Of a stretch of 64,000 bases of DNA, positions 53,334-62,216 are shown in pieces. The notes under the pieces are model-generated. The model saw only the letters and a list, made by a program, of their open reading frames with translations, made no database searches and was not told where the DNA came from. The stretch is from NCBI RefSeq assembly GCF_014467285.1, contig NZ_NKHR01000003.1, forward strand, positions 124,001-188,000. Direction: 5' to 3'. The stretch is from Xenorhabdus sp014467285. GTDB taxonomy: Bacteria; Pseudomonadota; Gammaproteobacteria; Enterobacterales; Enterobacteriaceae. The position numbers were made by a program, and so were the translations under genes. Numbering within the stretch: position 1 is the stretch's first letter; each line of letters opens with the position of its first letter.

Positions 53334-54074
53334 TTATTCCAGCGCCTGGATTAAGGCGTCATTATCTGCACTCTTGGCTACTTTTATTGTTTGCCAGCCC
53401 AATGTTTGGGCAATATTAGCAAGGCGTTCGCTGACTACAACCAGACAGCAACTCAACAACCACGCTTTTCCATCGCTATCAGTTACTAAGTTATATAACA
53501 GTTGCAGCATTTCGCCACTTGTAACAACAATGGTTTTTATACCATATTGTTGCCAGTGATAACTGAAATCGGCTGCATGATATTTAACTGGCTGTCGTGA
53601 ATAACATTCACAGTAATCCACTACTCCTCCCCGCATTCTTAACGTGGAAGCAATGACCTCACGGCCGCCATTACCTCGGAGCAATAAAATCTTTTTATTA
53701 CTCGTCTTCTGTAGAGCGGGGAGTTTTAGTAGATCTTCACTGGTTTCACCTTGTCTGGACCAAGCGATTTCTAACCCGGTTTGTTGATGAAACATCAGGG
53801 AAGTCGATTTACCGATGCCATAGTAAGAGAGCTTATCAGGCCATGACAGGCCCTCTTGAATAAGCCGCTGATTGGCATAATGAACGGCGTTTTTTGATAA
53901 CAGGAAAACCAGATCCCCCGCAGATAACCATTGCAGTTTTTGTGACAACAATGGCAAATCGGCTCCCGGATAAATTTCGATGAGTGGTGCGCTGAAGGCT
54001 GTTTTTCCGCTAGCCCGCAATCGCCTGACTAAGTCCTCTCCTGCGGGAGCAGGGCGGGTGATCAAAATGCTCAT
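53334..54074 (-). CDS. hemD: Uroporphyrinogen-III synthase HemD
   Basis: 246 residues, same size as E. coli HemD. Cyclises hydroxymethylbilane with ring-D inversion. N-terminal ILITRPAPAGEDLVRRLRAS and the central loops LLRGNGGREVIASTLRMRGG and VVTSGEMLQLL are recognisable despite the low conservation typical of the family. ATG overlaps the hemC stop by 4 bp. Confidence 0.94.
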   Translation of the reverse strand: MSILITRPAPAGEDLVRRLRASGKTAFSAPLIEIYPGADLPLLSQKLQWLSAGDLVFLLSKNAVHYANQRLIQEGLSWPDKLSYYGIGKSTSLMFHQQTGLEIAWSRQGETSEDLLKLPALQKTSNKKILLLRGNGGREVIASTLRMRGGVVDYCECYSRQPVKYHAADFSYHWQQYGIKTIVVTSGEMLQLLYNLVTDSDGKAWLLSCCLVVVSERLANIAQTLGWQTIKVAKSADNDALIQALE

Positions 54075-55012
54075 TCAGGTGGATTCCTCTGGTATACGCT
54101 GGCCAAAATTTGGCGGGCGCCTTTTTCCAATAACTCCTCCGCCAATGCTACTCCAGCCTGACGGGCCTCTTCTGGTAATACCCTTCTTTCGCCGCGTACG
54201 ATAACTTTACCATCAGGTGCGCCAACCAGAGCACGTAGCCAGATCTTGTCTTCTTGCCAGACGGCATAACTGCCAATCGGTACCTGACAACCCCCTTCAA
54301 GGCGGGTATTCATGGCCCGTTCAGCAAGCACACAAGTTTCTGTTCTGGCGTGGTTCAAGGGAGCCAGCAGTTCACGGGTTTGCTGATCATCAAGCCGGCA
54401 TTCAATCCCCACAGCACCTTGACCGACGGCTGGCAGCAGTAACTCTGGTGCCAATGGCGTGCGAATGCGCTCTTCGAGCCCTAGTCTTTTTAGCCCTGCC
54501 GTTGCAAGGATAATGGCATCGTAATCGCCGTTATCAAGTTTGCTCAGGCGGGTGCCGACATTACCGCGCAAATCACGGACGACAAGGTCAGGGCGTATCT
54601 GGCGAATTTGGCACTGACGGCGTAAGCTGGATGTCCCAACAATACTGCCTGCCGGCAAATCATCAAGCGAGGCGTATTTTACTGAAACAAAAGCATCCCG
54701 TGGATCATCCCGTTCGCAGATTGTGACCAACCCCAAACCGTCGGGAAATTCGACAGGGACATCTTTCATAGAATGGACAGCGATATCAGCGCGTTTTTCA
54801 AGCAATGCCAGTTCTAATTCTTTCACGAACAGGCCCTTGCCTCCCACCTTTGCTAATGGTGTATCAAGGATAATATCGCCACGTGTGACCATTGGAACCA
54901 GCTCTACTTTCAATTCTGGATGAAAGTGTTCCAGTTGTTTTTGAACATATTGCGCTTGCCACATAGCCAATGGGCTTTGGCGGGTAGCGATACGAATGAT
55001 TTTCATTGTCAT
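54071..55012 (-). CDS. hemC: Hydroxymethylbilane synthase HemC (porphobilinogen deaminase)
   Basis: 313 residues from ATG 55012. Polymerises four porphobilinogens on a dipyrromethane cofactor attached to the Cys of EGGCQVPIG near residue 242. IRIATRQSPLAMWQAQYVQK at the N-terminus and GLFVKELELALLEKRADIAV are diagnostic. The ORF extends to 55048, but the added 12 residues are non-homologous; ATG 55006 (MKIIRIATRQS) is an equally possible start because neither has a clear ribosome site. Divergent from cyaA as in E. coli. Confidence 0.94.
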   Translation of the reverse strand: MTMKIIRIATRQSPLAMWQAQYVQKQLEHFHPELKVELVPMVTRGDIILDTPLAKVGGKGLFVKELELALLEKRADIAVHSMKDVPVEFPDGLGLVTICERDDPRDAFVSVKYASLDDLPAGSIVGTSSLRRQCQIRQIRPDLVVRDLRGNVGTRLSKLDNGDYDAIILATAGLKRLGLEERIRTPLAPELLLPAVGQGAVGIECRLDDQQTRELLAPLNHARTETCVLAERAMNTRLEGGCQVPIGSYAVWQEDKIWLRALVGAPDGKVIVRGERRVLPEEARQAGVALAEELLEKGARQILASVYQRNPPE

Positions 55013-55642
55013 GGATAAATATATTGGGTATGGCGGCTTTTTAGCCACTAATTAGCCACCAATGAGTGAGAAAATAGCGCCAGTTTTAACATTTCAATGA
55101 TTTTTTTTCCAGTTACGAAAAGACCAGAAAAAGTAAAATAGTATATGGATATACAGTTTATAAGATAAAAATAATTTTAAATATTAAAATAATGTTTTAT
55201 TTAAATGGAGAAAATAAACAAAAAGATTGATTTAAAAGCAAATTAACATTTTAAGATGAGTTGGTTAGTAAAAAACGACGAGAGATTATTAACAATTAAA
55301 AAATATTATCAGGGGAATATAACTCTGGAAGTCTGATGCTTTACAATACCTTACATCCTTTATATGAAAAATAATCAACTATAATACTTATTTGAAAAAA
55401 CATATTTTTGTATCTGTTTTGTGATTAAATTAATATTTTACAAAGAGTTAATTGCTATTTGGCTATTGCAGGTGAGGCGAAAGAGTGGTAGCGCATACTT
55501 TACGCTTCGACTGCAAGGTGTTAAATTGATCACGTTTCCGACAATAAGTTTGTAAAAATAATTTTAAATCATCTTGTAATACCACGCGTTATCGGAAACA
55601 GGGGACTACTTTAGGCACTGGAACTGATATCAGGCGAAACTC
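55013..55642. other. Divergent hemC-cyaA intergenic region
   Basis: 630 bp, AT-rich. It must carry the hemC and cyaA promoters. The only identifiable element is the CRP site near the cyaA side (55516-55537). No reading frame or RNA recognised. Confidence 0.6.
55516..55537. promoter_or_regulatory. CRP site in the cyaA promoter
   Basis: AGGTGTTAAATTGATCACGT fits the CRP pattern (TGTTA-AATTGA-TCACG) and is the same core as the E. coli cyaA P2 CRP site. It suggests repression of adenylate cyclase by its own product through cAMP-CRP. Confidence 0.8.
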
Positions 55643-58240
55643 TTGTATCTCTATATTGAAACGCTGAAGCAGCGACTGGATGCAATTAACCAACTTAGAC
55701 TAGAGCGCGCAACTAGCTCAATGAGTGACGCTTTTAAACAAGTTTACAGTTTAATTCCAGTATTATTACATTATCATCATCCAATGATGCCAGGTTATAT
55801 CAAAGGCAGCGTTCCTCATGGCGTTTGCTTTTTTACGCCTGATGAATCACAGCAGTTTTGGATTAATGATCTGGAAAGCCAGCTTGCTGGTGCCTTGTCG
55901 CATACCTCCAATGGTGAATTGCCGATTACGGGAATTTACTCAATGGGCAGTACTTCCTCTATAGGCCAAAGTTGTTCCTCTGACGTGGATGTTTGGGTTT
56001 GTCATCAATCCTGGCTGGATAGTGATGAGAAAGCGTTATTGGAGCAAAAATGTACCTTGATAGAACAGTGGGCAGCGACGCTGGGCGTTGAGGTTACCTT
56101 CTTTCTGATTGATGAAAATCGTTTTCGGCATCATGCCAGCGGCAGTCTGGGTGGTGAAGATTGCGGTTCTACCCAACATATTCTTCTGCTTGATGAATTT
56201 TATCGCACTGCGGTTTGTATGGCCGGTAAACGCTTGCTGTGGGCGATGGTTCCTGTGGAAGAGGAAGCACATTACGATGAATATGTGCTTTCCCTCTATG
56301 CGCAAGGTGTTCTAACGCCAAATGAATGGCTGGATTTGGGCGGTTTGGGTGAACTGTCTGCGGAAGAATATTTTGGAGCGAGTCTTTGGCAGCTTTATAA
56401 AAGTGTGGATTCTCCTTATAAGGCGGTATTGAAAAGCCTGTTGCTGGAAGCTTATTCATGGGAATACCCCAACGGAAAACTACTGGCTATGGAAATGAAA
56501 CAGTACTTCCATGATGGCGCGATTGTTTCTTTTGGCCTTGATGCTTATAGCATGATGTTGGAACGTGTAACCCGTTATCTGACTGCCACAAACGACCTTA
56601 CGCGCCTGGATTTGGCGCGTCGTTGTTTTTACCTGAAGGTATGTGAAAAGTCACTGGAAGGCCGTGATGATAAAGGCTGTACAGGATGGCGTCATCAGGT
56701 TATATCCCAGTTGGTGCATGAATGGGATTGGGATGATAACAAACTCGCAATGCTGGATAATCGCAACTCGTGGAAGATTGAGCAGGTGCGTGAGGCACAT
56801 AATGAATTGCTCGATACCATGATGCAGAGTTATCGCAACCTGATTCGTTTTGCCCGCCGTAACAATTTAAGTGTGAGTGCCAGCCCGCAGGATATCGGGG
56901 TATTGACCCGTAAATTGTATGCGGCTTTTGAAGCATTACCGGGTAAAGTGACGCTGGTGAATCCTCAGATATCCCCGGATTTGTCAGAACAAGATCTGAC
57001 TTTCATTTATGTTCCGCCGGGACGTGTCAACCGCAGTGGTTGGTATCTTTACAACTGTGCTCCCACGATAGGATCGATTATTGGGCACCAACCACTGGAA
57101 TATAACCGCTATTTGAATAAGTTAGTTTCCTGGACATATTTTAATGGATTACTGACCAAAGACACCCGGATTCATGTTCATCATGGGAAATCACAGTGCG
57201 ACAGAAATAAATTGTGTGATTTGGTCAATGATATTGCCACGCATTTTCCGATCCGTCTGCCGGCACCTACGCCAAAAGCGTTGTACAGCCCTTGTGAAAT
57301 TCGCCACTTAGCGATCATTGTCAACTTGGAAGAAGATCCGACAGCGGCATTTTCCAATCAGTTTGTTCATTTTGATCTGAGGAAACTGAATGTTTTCAGT
57401 TTTGGTGAGTTGCAGCAATGTTTGGTGGGCAGCATCGATTTACTTTACCGCAACTCATGGAATGAAGTGAGAACCCTGCATTTCAGTGGAGAACAATCAG
57501 TACTGGAAGCATTAAAGACCATATTAGGTAAAATGCATCAGGATGCCGCACCACCGTCTGACGTTGAAGTCTTCTGTTACAGCAAACATCTGGGCGGGCT
57601 TATCTGTACCCGTATCCGGCAACTGGTTTCAGAATGTATAGAATTGCGCCTTTCCAGTAATCGTCAGGATCCTAATCGCTTTAAAGCGTTACGTATTTCA
57701 GGCCAAACCTGGGGGCTCTTTTTCGAACGGTTAAACGTTTCGGTTCAAAAACTGGAAAATGCGGTGGAATTCTATGGTGCAATTTCCAATACCAAACTGC
57801 ATGGTCTGCCAGTCAAAATTGATACTAAAGAAAAACATTTACCGCCTGTGATCGATGGGTTTGCTTGTGAAGGTATTATCCAGTTTTTTTTCGAAGATAT
57901 TGAGAAGAAGCAAGGATTCAATATTTATATCCTTGACGAATCAAATCGGGTAGAAATCTATTCGCATTGTGAAGGAAGTAAAGAAGAGTTGGTACGTGAT
58001 ATCAGCCGTTTTTATTCTTCATCACACGATCGCTTTACTTATGGTTCCAGTTTTATCAATTTCAACTTGCCGCAATTCTATCAAATCGTTAAGAAAGGCG
58101 AGCGTACTCATGTGGCGCCCTTTGTGGATGGAACGTTCCCGCTGGATAATATAGAGACCAACGATACAAGACCCTATGATGGCCGCCTTGAGGGATCCTG
58201 TGGCGCTCATGATACCTATCGCTCTTTGTATCACTGTTGA
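55643..58240 (+). CDS. cyaA: Class I adenylate cyclase CyaA
   Basis: 865 residues (848 in E. coli). Makes cAMP; active-site nucleotidyltransferase motif MGSTSSIGQSCSSDVDVWVC at residues 101-120, with Asp114 and Asp116. C-terminal glucose-sensitive regulatory half (FYSSSHDRFTYGSSFINFNL) is conserved to about residue 815. The start is TTG 55643, the same rare start used by E. coli cyaA, which limits expression. The last ~50 residues are unlike E. coli and end in a Cys. Controlled by CRP at 55516. Confidence 0.96.
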   Translation: MYLYIETLKQRLDAINQLRLERATSSMSDAFKQVYSLIPVLLHYHHPMMPGYIKGSVPHGVCFFTPDESQQFWINDLESQLAGALSHTSNGELPITGIYSMGSTSSIGQSCSSDVDVWVCHQSWLDSDEKALLEQKCTLIEQWAATLGVEVTFFLIDENRFRHHASGSLGGEDCGSTQHILLLDEFYRTAVCMAGKRLLWAMVPVEEEAHYDEYVLSLYAQGVLTPNEWLDLGGLGELSAEEYFGASLWQLYKSVDSPYKAVLKSLLLEAYSWEYPNGKLLAMEMKQYFHDGAIVSFGLDAYSMMLERVTRYLTATNDLTRLDLARRCFYLKVCEKSLEGRDDKGCTGWRHQVISQLVHEWDWDDNKLAMLDNRNSWKIEQVREAHNELLDTMMQSYRNLIRFARRNNLSVSASPQDIGVLTRKLYAAFEALPGKVTLVNPQISPDLSEQDLTFIYVPPGRVNRSGWYLYNCAPTIGSIIGHQPLEYNRYLNKLVSWTYFNGLLTKDTRIHVHHGKSQCDRNKLCDLVNDIATHFPIRLPAPTPKALYSPCEIRHLAIIVNLEEDPTAAFSNQFVHFDLRKLNVFSFGELQQCLVGSIDLLYRNSWNEVRTLHFSGEQSVLEALKTILGKMHQDAAPPSDVEVFCYSKHLGGLICTRIRQLVSECIELRLSSNRQDPNRFKALRISGQTWGLFFERLNVSVQKLENAVEFYGAISNTKLHGLPVKIDTKEKHLPPVIDGFACEGIIQFFFEDIEKKQGFNIYILDESNRVEIYSHCEGSKEELVRDISRFYSSSHDRFTYGSSFINFNLPQFYQIVKKGERTHVAPFVDGTFPLDNIETNDTRPYDGRLEGSCGAHDTYRSLYHC

Positions 58241-58293
58241 TATATCCCAATAGGTTTCAAGTATCAAGTAGTCGTCAGCAAGGCCGCAACATT

Positions 58294-58316
58294 AAGCGCC
58301 TGTTTTTTAGGCGCTT
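58294..58316. terminator. Bidirectional terminator between cyaA and cyaY
   Basis: AAGCGCCT-GTTTTTT-AGGCGCTT, in the gap of two convergent genes. T tract is short. Confidence 0.7.
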
Positions 58317-58327
58317 GTAAAAGGCGG

Positions 58328-58648
58328 TCACGAAAAGTGAAATGCTTCACCGCTCTGCTCTGTAATGGCTTGTGCCAGCATGGAGATAAAATCGTTACCA
58401 CTGCGATCACAAATCCATTGATTATCACGATAATCAAAATGATACCCTCCATTTTTGGTTGCCAGCCAAATTTGATGGAAAGGTTCCTGACGGTTGATGA
58501 TGATTTTGCTGTCGTTTTCAAAACTTAGCGTCATCACACCGCCATTGGTTTCACAGTCAATGTCTGCATCCCCATCGTAATTATCCAGTTGTTCTTCAAG
58601 ATGAAGCATCAATTGATCGGCTAATTGATGAAATTCGCTATCGTTCAT
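58328..58648 (-). CDS. cyaY: Frataxin-like iron-binding protein CyaY
   Basis: 106 residues, identical in length to E. coli CyaY. Modulates Fe-S assembly at IscS/IscU. The acidic iron-binding helix (LEEQLDNYDGDADIDCE) and NGGVMTLSFEN and HQIWLATKNGGYHFDY are conserved. Convergent with cyaA, divergent from lptM. Start at 58648. Confidence 0.95.
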   Translation of the reverse strand: MNDSEFHQLADQLMLHLEEQLDNYDGDADIDCETNGGVMTLSFENDSKIIINRQEPFHQIWLATKNGGYHFDYRDNQWICDRSGNDFISMLAQAITEQSGEAFHFS

Positions 58649-58723
58649 GTTTATTTCCTATTTGCTTTTCAGGGCCTAGCTGCGATTATAGAGAGTATTG
58701 GCGCATGAATCACAGGCATTAAT

Positions 58724-58915
58724 ATGATGAAAAAACAACTCCGTTGGTCATTGACTATCATAACACTACTCTCTCTGGCTGGTTGCGGTTTGAAAGGCCC
58801 TCTTTATTTTCCACCTGCGGAGGCATCTGCAACACAGGCTCCTGTGAAGAAGGTGGATAAAGTGCAGCCAGAGAGCACGTCAGACAGTACGCCAGCGGAT
58901 GCTCAAAGACAGTGA
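58724..58915 (+). CDS. lptM: Small outer-membrane lipoprotein LptM (YifL)
   Basis: 63 residues. Signal peptide with lipobox LAGC; Cys21 is followed by GLKGPLYFPP, the hallmark of YifL/LptM, which assists LptDE oxidation and assembly in the outer membrane. C-terminal half is low complexity. ATG 58724 or 58727 can start. Precedes dapF by 31 bp, in the same order as E. coli. Confidence 0.92.
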   Translation: MMKKQLRWSLTIITLLSLAGCGLKGPLYFPPAEASATQAPVKKVDKVQPESTSDSTPADAQRQ

Positions 58916-58946
58916 GTCGGTAATGTGATTTTTCTTGGAGTCGTAT

Positions 58947-59771
58947 ATGCAGTTCTCCAAAATGCACGGTCTCGGCAATGATTTTATGGTCGTTGATGCA
59001 GTGACCCAAAATGTTTATTTTTCTCCAGAATTAATTTGCCGTCTGTCTGATCGGAATACCGGGATAGGTTTTGATCAGCTTCTGATTGTTGAAGCACCTT
59101 ATGATCCTGACTTAGACTTTCACTATCGTATTTTTAATTCAGATGGCAGCGAGGTTTCTCAGTGTGGTAATGGGGCGCGCTGCTTTGCCCGTTTTGTTCG
59201 TTTGAAGGGCTTGACGAATAAGCGTGATATTAAAGTCAGTACGCGAGCAGGTCGGATGGTATTGAGCATCACAAATGATGATCAAGTCTGTGTCAATATG
59301 GGGGAACCGGACTTTGAGCCGCAACGCGTTCCCTTTCGGGCCAATAAAGCTGAGAAAACCTATATTATCCGGGCGATCGAACGCACGGTACTGTGTGGTG
59401 TAGTGTCGATGGGAAATCCTCATTGTGTCATACAAGTTGAAGATATAGACACGGCTGATGTGGAAGTGCTTGGGGCTGTGTTGGAAAATCACGAGCGCTT
59501 TCCTGAGCGGGTGAATGTCGGTTTTATGCAGATTATGAATCGGGGCCGTATTCGGCTGCGGGTCTTTGAGCGTGGAGCGGGCGAGACACGGGCGTGTGGC
59601 AGTGGTGCATGTGCAGCCGTGGCGGTAGGTATCCAGCAAGATCTTCTGGATAAGCAGGTTCAAGTTGATCTTCCGGGCGGCTCTTTGCAGATTCGTTGGG
59701 ACGGGCCGGGCAAACCTCTCTTTATGACCGGGCCTGCAACCCACGTTTATGACGGCACGATTCATTTGTGA
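58947..59771 (+). CDS. dapF: Diaminopimelate epimerase DapF
   Basis: 274 residues. Converts LL-DAP to meso-DAP for lysine and peptidoglycan. The catalytic cysteines are Cys73 in SQCGNGARC and the one in ETRACGSGACAAVAVG near residue 217. ATG 58947 (MQFSKMHGLGNDFMVVD) aligns with E. coli and has TTGGAG upstream; a TTG at 58935 also opens the frame. Confidence 0.97.
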   Translation: MQFSKMHGLGNDFMVVDAVTQNVYFSPELICRLSDRNTGIGFDQLLIVEAPYDPDLDFHYRIFNSDGSEVSQCGNGARCFARFVRLKGLTNKRDIKVSTRAGRMVLSITNDDQVCVNMGEPDFEPQRVPFRANKAEKTYIIRAIERTVLCGVVSMGNPHCVIQVEDIDTADVEVLGAVLENHERFPERVNVGFMQIMNRGRIRLRVFERGAGETRACGSGACAAVAVGIQQDLLDKQVQVDLPGGSLQIRWDGPGKPLFMTGPATHVYDGTIHL

Positions 59772-59819
59772 TTGATTCTGTGTTTATTGAGTCATTCTTG
59801 GAATATGGGGCATTGGAAA

Positions 59820-60524
59820 ATGGGTGAAAAAGACGAACCATTGCGTATCGAAGACAGACTGAATGATCAAGCGGTAGTGGATTATTTGCTGAATAATCCA
59901 GATTTTTTTATCCGCAATGCCAATCTGGTCGATAATATAAGAGTTCCCCATCCGGTGCGGGAGTGCGTTTCTTTAATGGAATGGCATATGAACCGCCAGA
60001 GGAAACGCATCCGTTATTTGGAAGATGATTTAATCCATTTGATGGAGCAGGCAAAACAAAATGAAGTGCTATTTAGCAGCCTGCTGCAATTACTGTCAGA
60101 TCTCTCTGGTGCCAAAAGTTTACAGGATTTTCTTTCCCGTTTGAGTTCATGGACAAAAACACTTGGATTAAGTAACAGCTATATTCGGTTGTTCAGTGAT
60201 AAATGGCATCTTGGGGCACCACTGAACTCACCGGAATTGGCGATATCCCGCCATTCTTTTGAACCTGTCCGCATAAAGCGATTTGGTGATACAAATCATT
60301 ACCTTGGTATTTTGCATGGCCCGGAAATTTTATTACTGATGCCACAAGCGCGTCATGTTGGTTCTGTAGCGATTTCCCTTTTAGGGTCACAGGGGGATTT
60401 GGGTATGGTGATTTTCAATAGCCATGATAAACGGCATTATCATGAAGATATGGGAACTGACCTTCTCGGCCATTTGGCGAAACTGCTGCCGGGGCTATTA
60501 TCCCGCTGGATTGAACGCGCATGA
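59820..60524 (+). CDS. yigA: DUF484 family protein YigA
   Basis: 234 residues from ATG 59820, like the 235-residue E. coli protein. DUF484: N-terminal helix with AVVDYLLNNPDFFIRNANLV, a coiled-coil segment, and a GAF-like C-terminal domain (LGLSNSYIRLFSDKWHLGAP). Function unknown; conserved between dapF and xerC. Alternate starts at 59805 and upstream exist in frame. Overlaps xerC by 4 bp. Confidence 0.88.
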   Translation: MGEKDEPLRIEDRLNDQAVVDYLLNNPDFFIRNANLVDNIRVPHPVRECVSLMEWHMNRQRKRIRYLEDDLIHLMEQAKQNEVLFSSLLQLLSDLSGAKSLQDFLSRLSSWTKTLGLSNSYIRLFSDKWHLGAPLNSPELAISRHSFEPVRIKRFGDTNHYLGILHGPEILLLMPQARHVGSVAISLLGSQGDLGMVIFNSHDKRHYHEDMGTDLLGHLAKLLPGLLSRWIERA

Positions 60525-61435
60525 ACCAGCCTATCGATCTGCTGTTGGAGCCTGTCGAAGCCTTTTTACACTATTTGAGGGTTGAACGGCGCTTAAGCCC
60601 GGTCACGATAACCAACTATCGACGCCATTTGGCCGTTCTGGCGGAAATGTCACTGGAGATAGGAGTTTGTGAGTGGCAGGCGCTTGATCCGGCAAAAGTC
60701 AAAATGTTTGCTTCTCGCAGTCGCCGGGCAGGATTGCAGTCAGCCAGCCTCGCCCTGCGTCTTTCTTCCTTACGCAGTTTTCTTGACTGGATGATGACAC
60801 AGGGAAAGTTGGATGCCAATCCTGCTAAAAGTGTCAGTGCGCCCCGTAAAAAAAGACACTTACCGAAAAACATGGATGTGGATGAAGTTAATCAATTACT
60901 CAACATTAATTTGAATGATCCTCTGTCAGTGCGTGACAGAACCATGCTGGAAGTAATGTATGGAGCGGGCCTGCGTCTGTCTGAGTTGGTTGGCCTTGAT
61001 TGTCGCCATTTGGATCTGGAAGGTGGCGAAGTTTGGGTACACGGCAAAGGCAGCAAAGAGCGTAAAGTGCCGTTCGGCCATATGGCGCAGGAATGGCTTC
61101 AGCGTTGGCTGGAAATGCGGGAGCTGTTTGAGCCAGAAGATAATGCGCTTTTTATTTCCACCAAGAGTGGAAAACGGATCTCTGCCCGTAACGTACAAAA
61201 ACGATTTGAGCAATGGGGTATCCGGCAAGGCGTAAATAGCCATATCAACCCCCATAAATTGCGCCACTCTTTTGCTACGCATATTTTGGAATCCAGTGGT
61301 GATCTGCGTGCTGTACAGGAATTGCTTGGTCATGCCAACCTGTCAACGACTCAGATCTATACGCATCTGGATTTCCAGCATTTGACCAAAGTCTATGATG
61401 TCGCCCACCCCAGAGCTAAACGAGGGAAATCATAA
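60521..61435 (+). CDS. xerC: Site-specific tyrosine recombinase XerC
   Basis: 304 residues (298 in E. coli). With XerD resolves chromosome dimers at dif. N-terminal SAM-like core-binding domain (HYLRVERRLSPVTITNYRRH), catalytic Arg in GAGLRLSELVGLD, Lys in KGSKERKVP, HKLRHSFATH (His-Arg), LGHANLSTTQIYTH (catalytic Tyr). Overlaps yigA upstream and yigB downstream. Confidence 0.97.
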   Translation: MNQPIDLLLEPVEAFLHYLRVERRLSPVTITNYRRHLAVLAEMSLEIGVCEWQALDPAKVKMFASRSRRAGLQSASLALRLSSLRSFLDWMMTQGKLDANPAKSVSAPRKKRHLPKNMDVDEVNQLLNINLNDPLSVRDRTMLEVMYGAGLRLSELVGLDCRHLDLEGGEVWVHGKGSKERKVPFGHMAQEWLQRWLEMRELFEPEDNALFISTKSGKRISARNVQKRFEQWGIRQGVNSHINPHKLRHSFATHILESSGDLRAVQELLGHANLSTTQIYTHLDFQHLTKVYDVAHPRAKRGKS

Positions 61436-62151
61436 TGCGTTTTTATCGGCCTCTCGCACCGTTTGCTGCGATGACATTCGATCTGGACGATACTCTTTAC
61501 GATAACCATCCTGTGATCGATAAAACCGAAAAAGAAGTGTTGTGTTTTATCAGGCAGTACGATGCCAAATTTCGCTACTTTGAGCGTGAAGATCTGTATT
61601 TATATCGTCAGGCTGTCCTTGAACAAGAGCCTGAAATCTATCATGACGTTACATCATGGCGTCGGCAATCCGCTGAGCTGATGTTTAACCATCACGGTTT
61701 TAACTATGAGGAAACGATACGTGGCACGGATGAGATTATGTCTTGCTTTAGGTACTGGCGTAATAAAATCACCGTTCCGGAATCGACCTATAAGACCTTA
61801 TCCGCGTTGGCGGAAAAAATTCCGTTGGTCGCAATCACCAATGGGAATGCTGAACCTGAGGCATGTGGGCTTGCCCCTTATTTCGAGTTTGTGCTGAAAG
61901 CCGGATTGGATGGGCGTTCCAAGCCTTACCCGGATATGTACCGTCTGGCGGCTGAACGGTTGAATCTGCCGATAAATCAGATCCTGCATGTGGGGGATAA
62001 CTTAAATACAGATGTCGAAGGTGCCCTGTACAGTGGAATGCAGGCGTGTTGGATTAACATTGAGAATAAAGATCTGATGCAGGAACCCGAAGGGCGCTTG
62101 GTTCCACATGTTGAGATTTCTGATTTGGCTTCTTTGATAGCACTGATATAA
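61435..62151 (+). CDS. yigB: HAD-family phosphatase YigB
   Basis: 238 residues. HAD hydrolase; motif I FDLDDTLYDN (nucleophile Asp and Asp+2), motif II AITNGNAE, motif IV HVGDNLNTDVEGA. E. coli YigB dephosphorylates FMN and other small phosphates. One-base overlap with xerC (TAATG), so a dapF-yigA-xerC-yigB-uvrD operon is likely, as in E. coli. Confidence 0.95.
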   Translation: MRFYRPLAPFAAMTFDLDDTLYDNHPVIDKTEKEVLCFIRQYDAKFRYFEREDLYLYRQAVLEQEPEIYHDVTSWRRQSAELMFNHHGFNYEETIRGTDEIMSCFRYWRNKITVPESTYKTLSALAEKIPLVAITNGNAEPEACGLAPYFEFVLKAGLDGRSKPYPDMYRLAAERLNLPINQILHVGDNLNTDVEGALYSGMQACWINIENKDLMQEPEGRLVPHVEISDLASLIALI

Positions 62152-62165
62152 TTTCAGATTGTAAT

Positions 62166-62181
62166 CTGTATAAAAAAACAG
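62166..62181. promoter_or_regulatory. LexA (SOS) box of uvrD
   Basis: CTGTATAAAAAAACAG is a perfect CTGT-N8-ACAG LexA operator, 36 bp upstream of the uvrD start. The same element controls uvrD in E. coli. Confidence 0.88.
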
Positions 62182-62216
62182 TGATACTGAGTCATTGCAA
62201 ATAACTGATGGTAATT

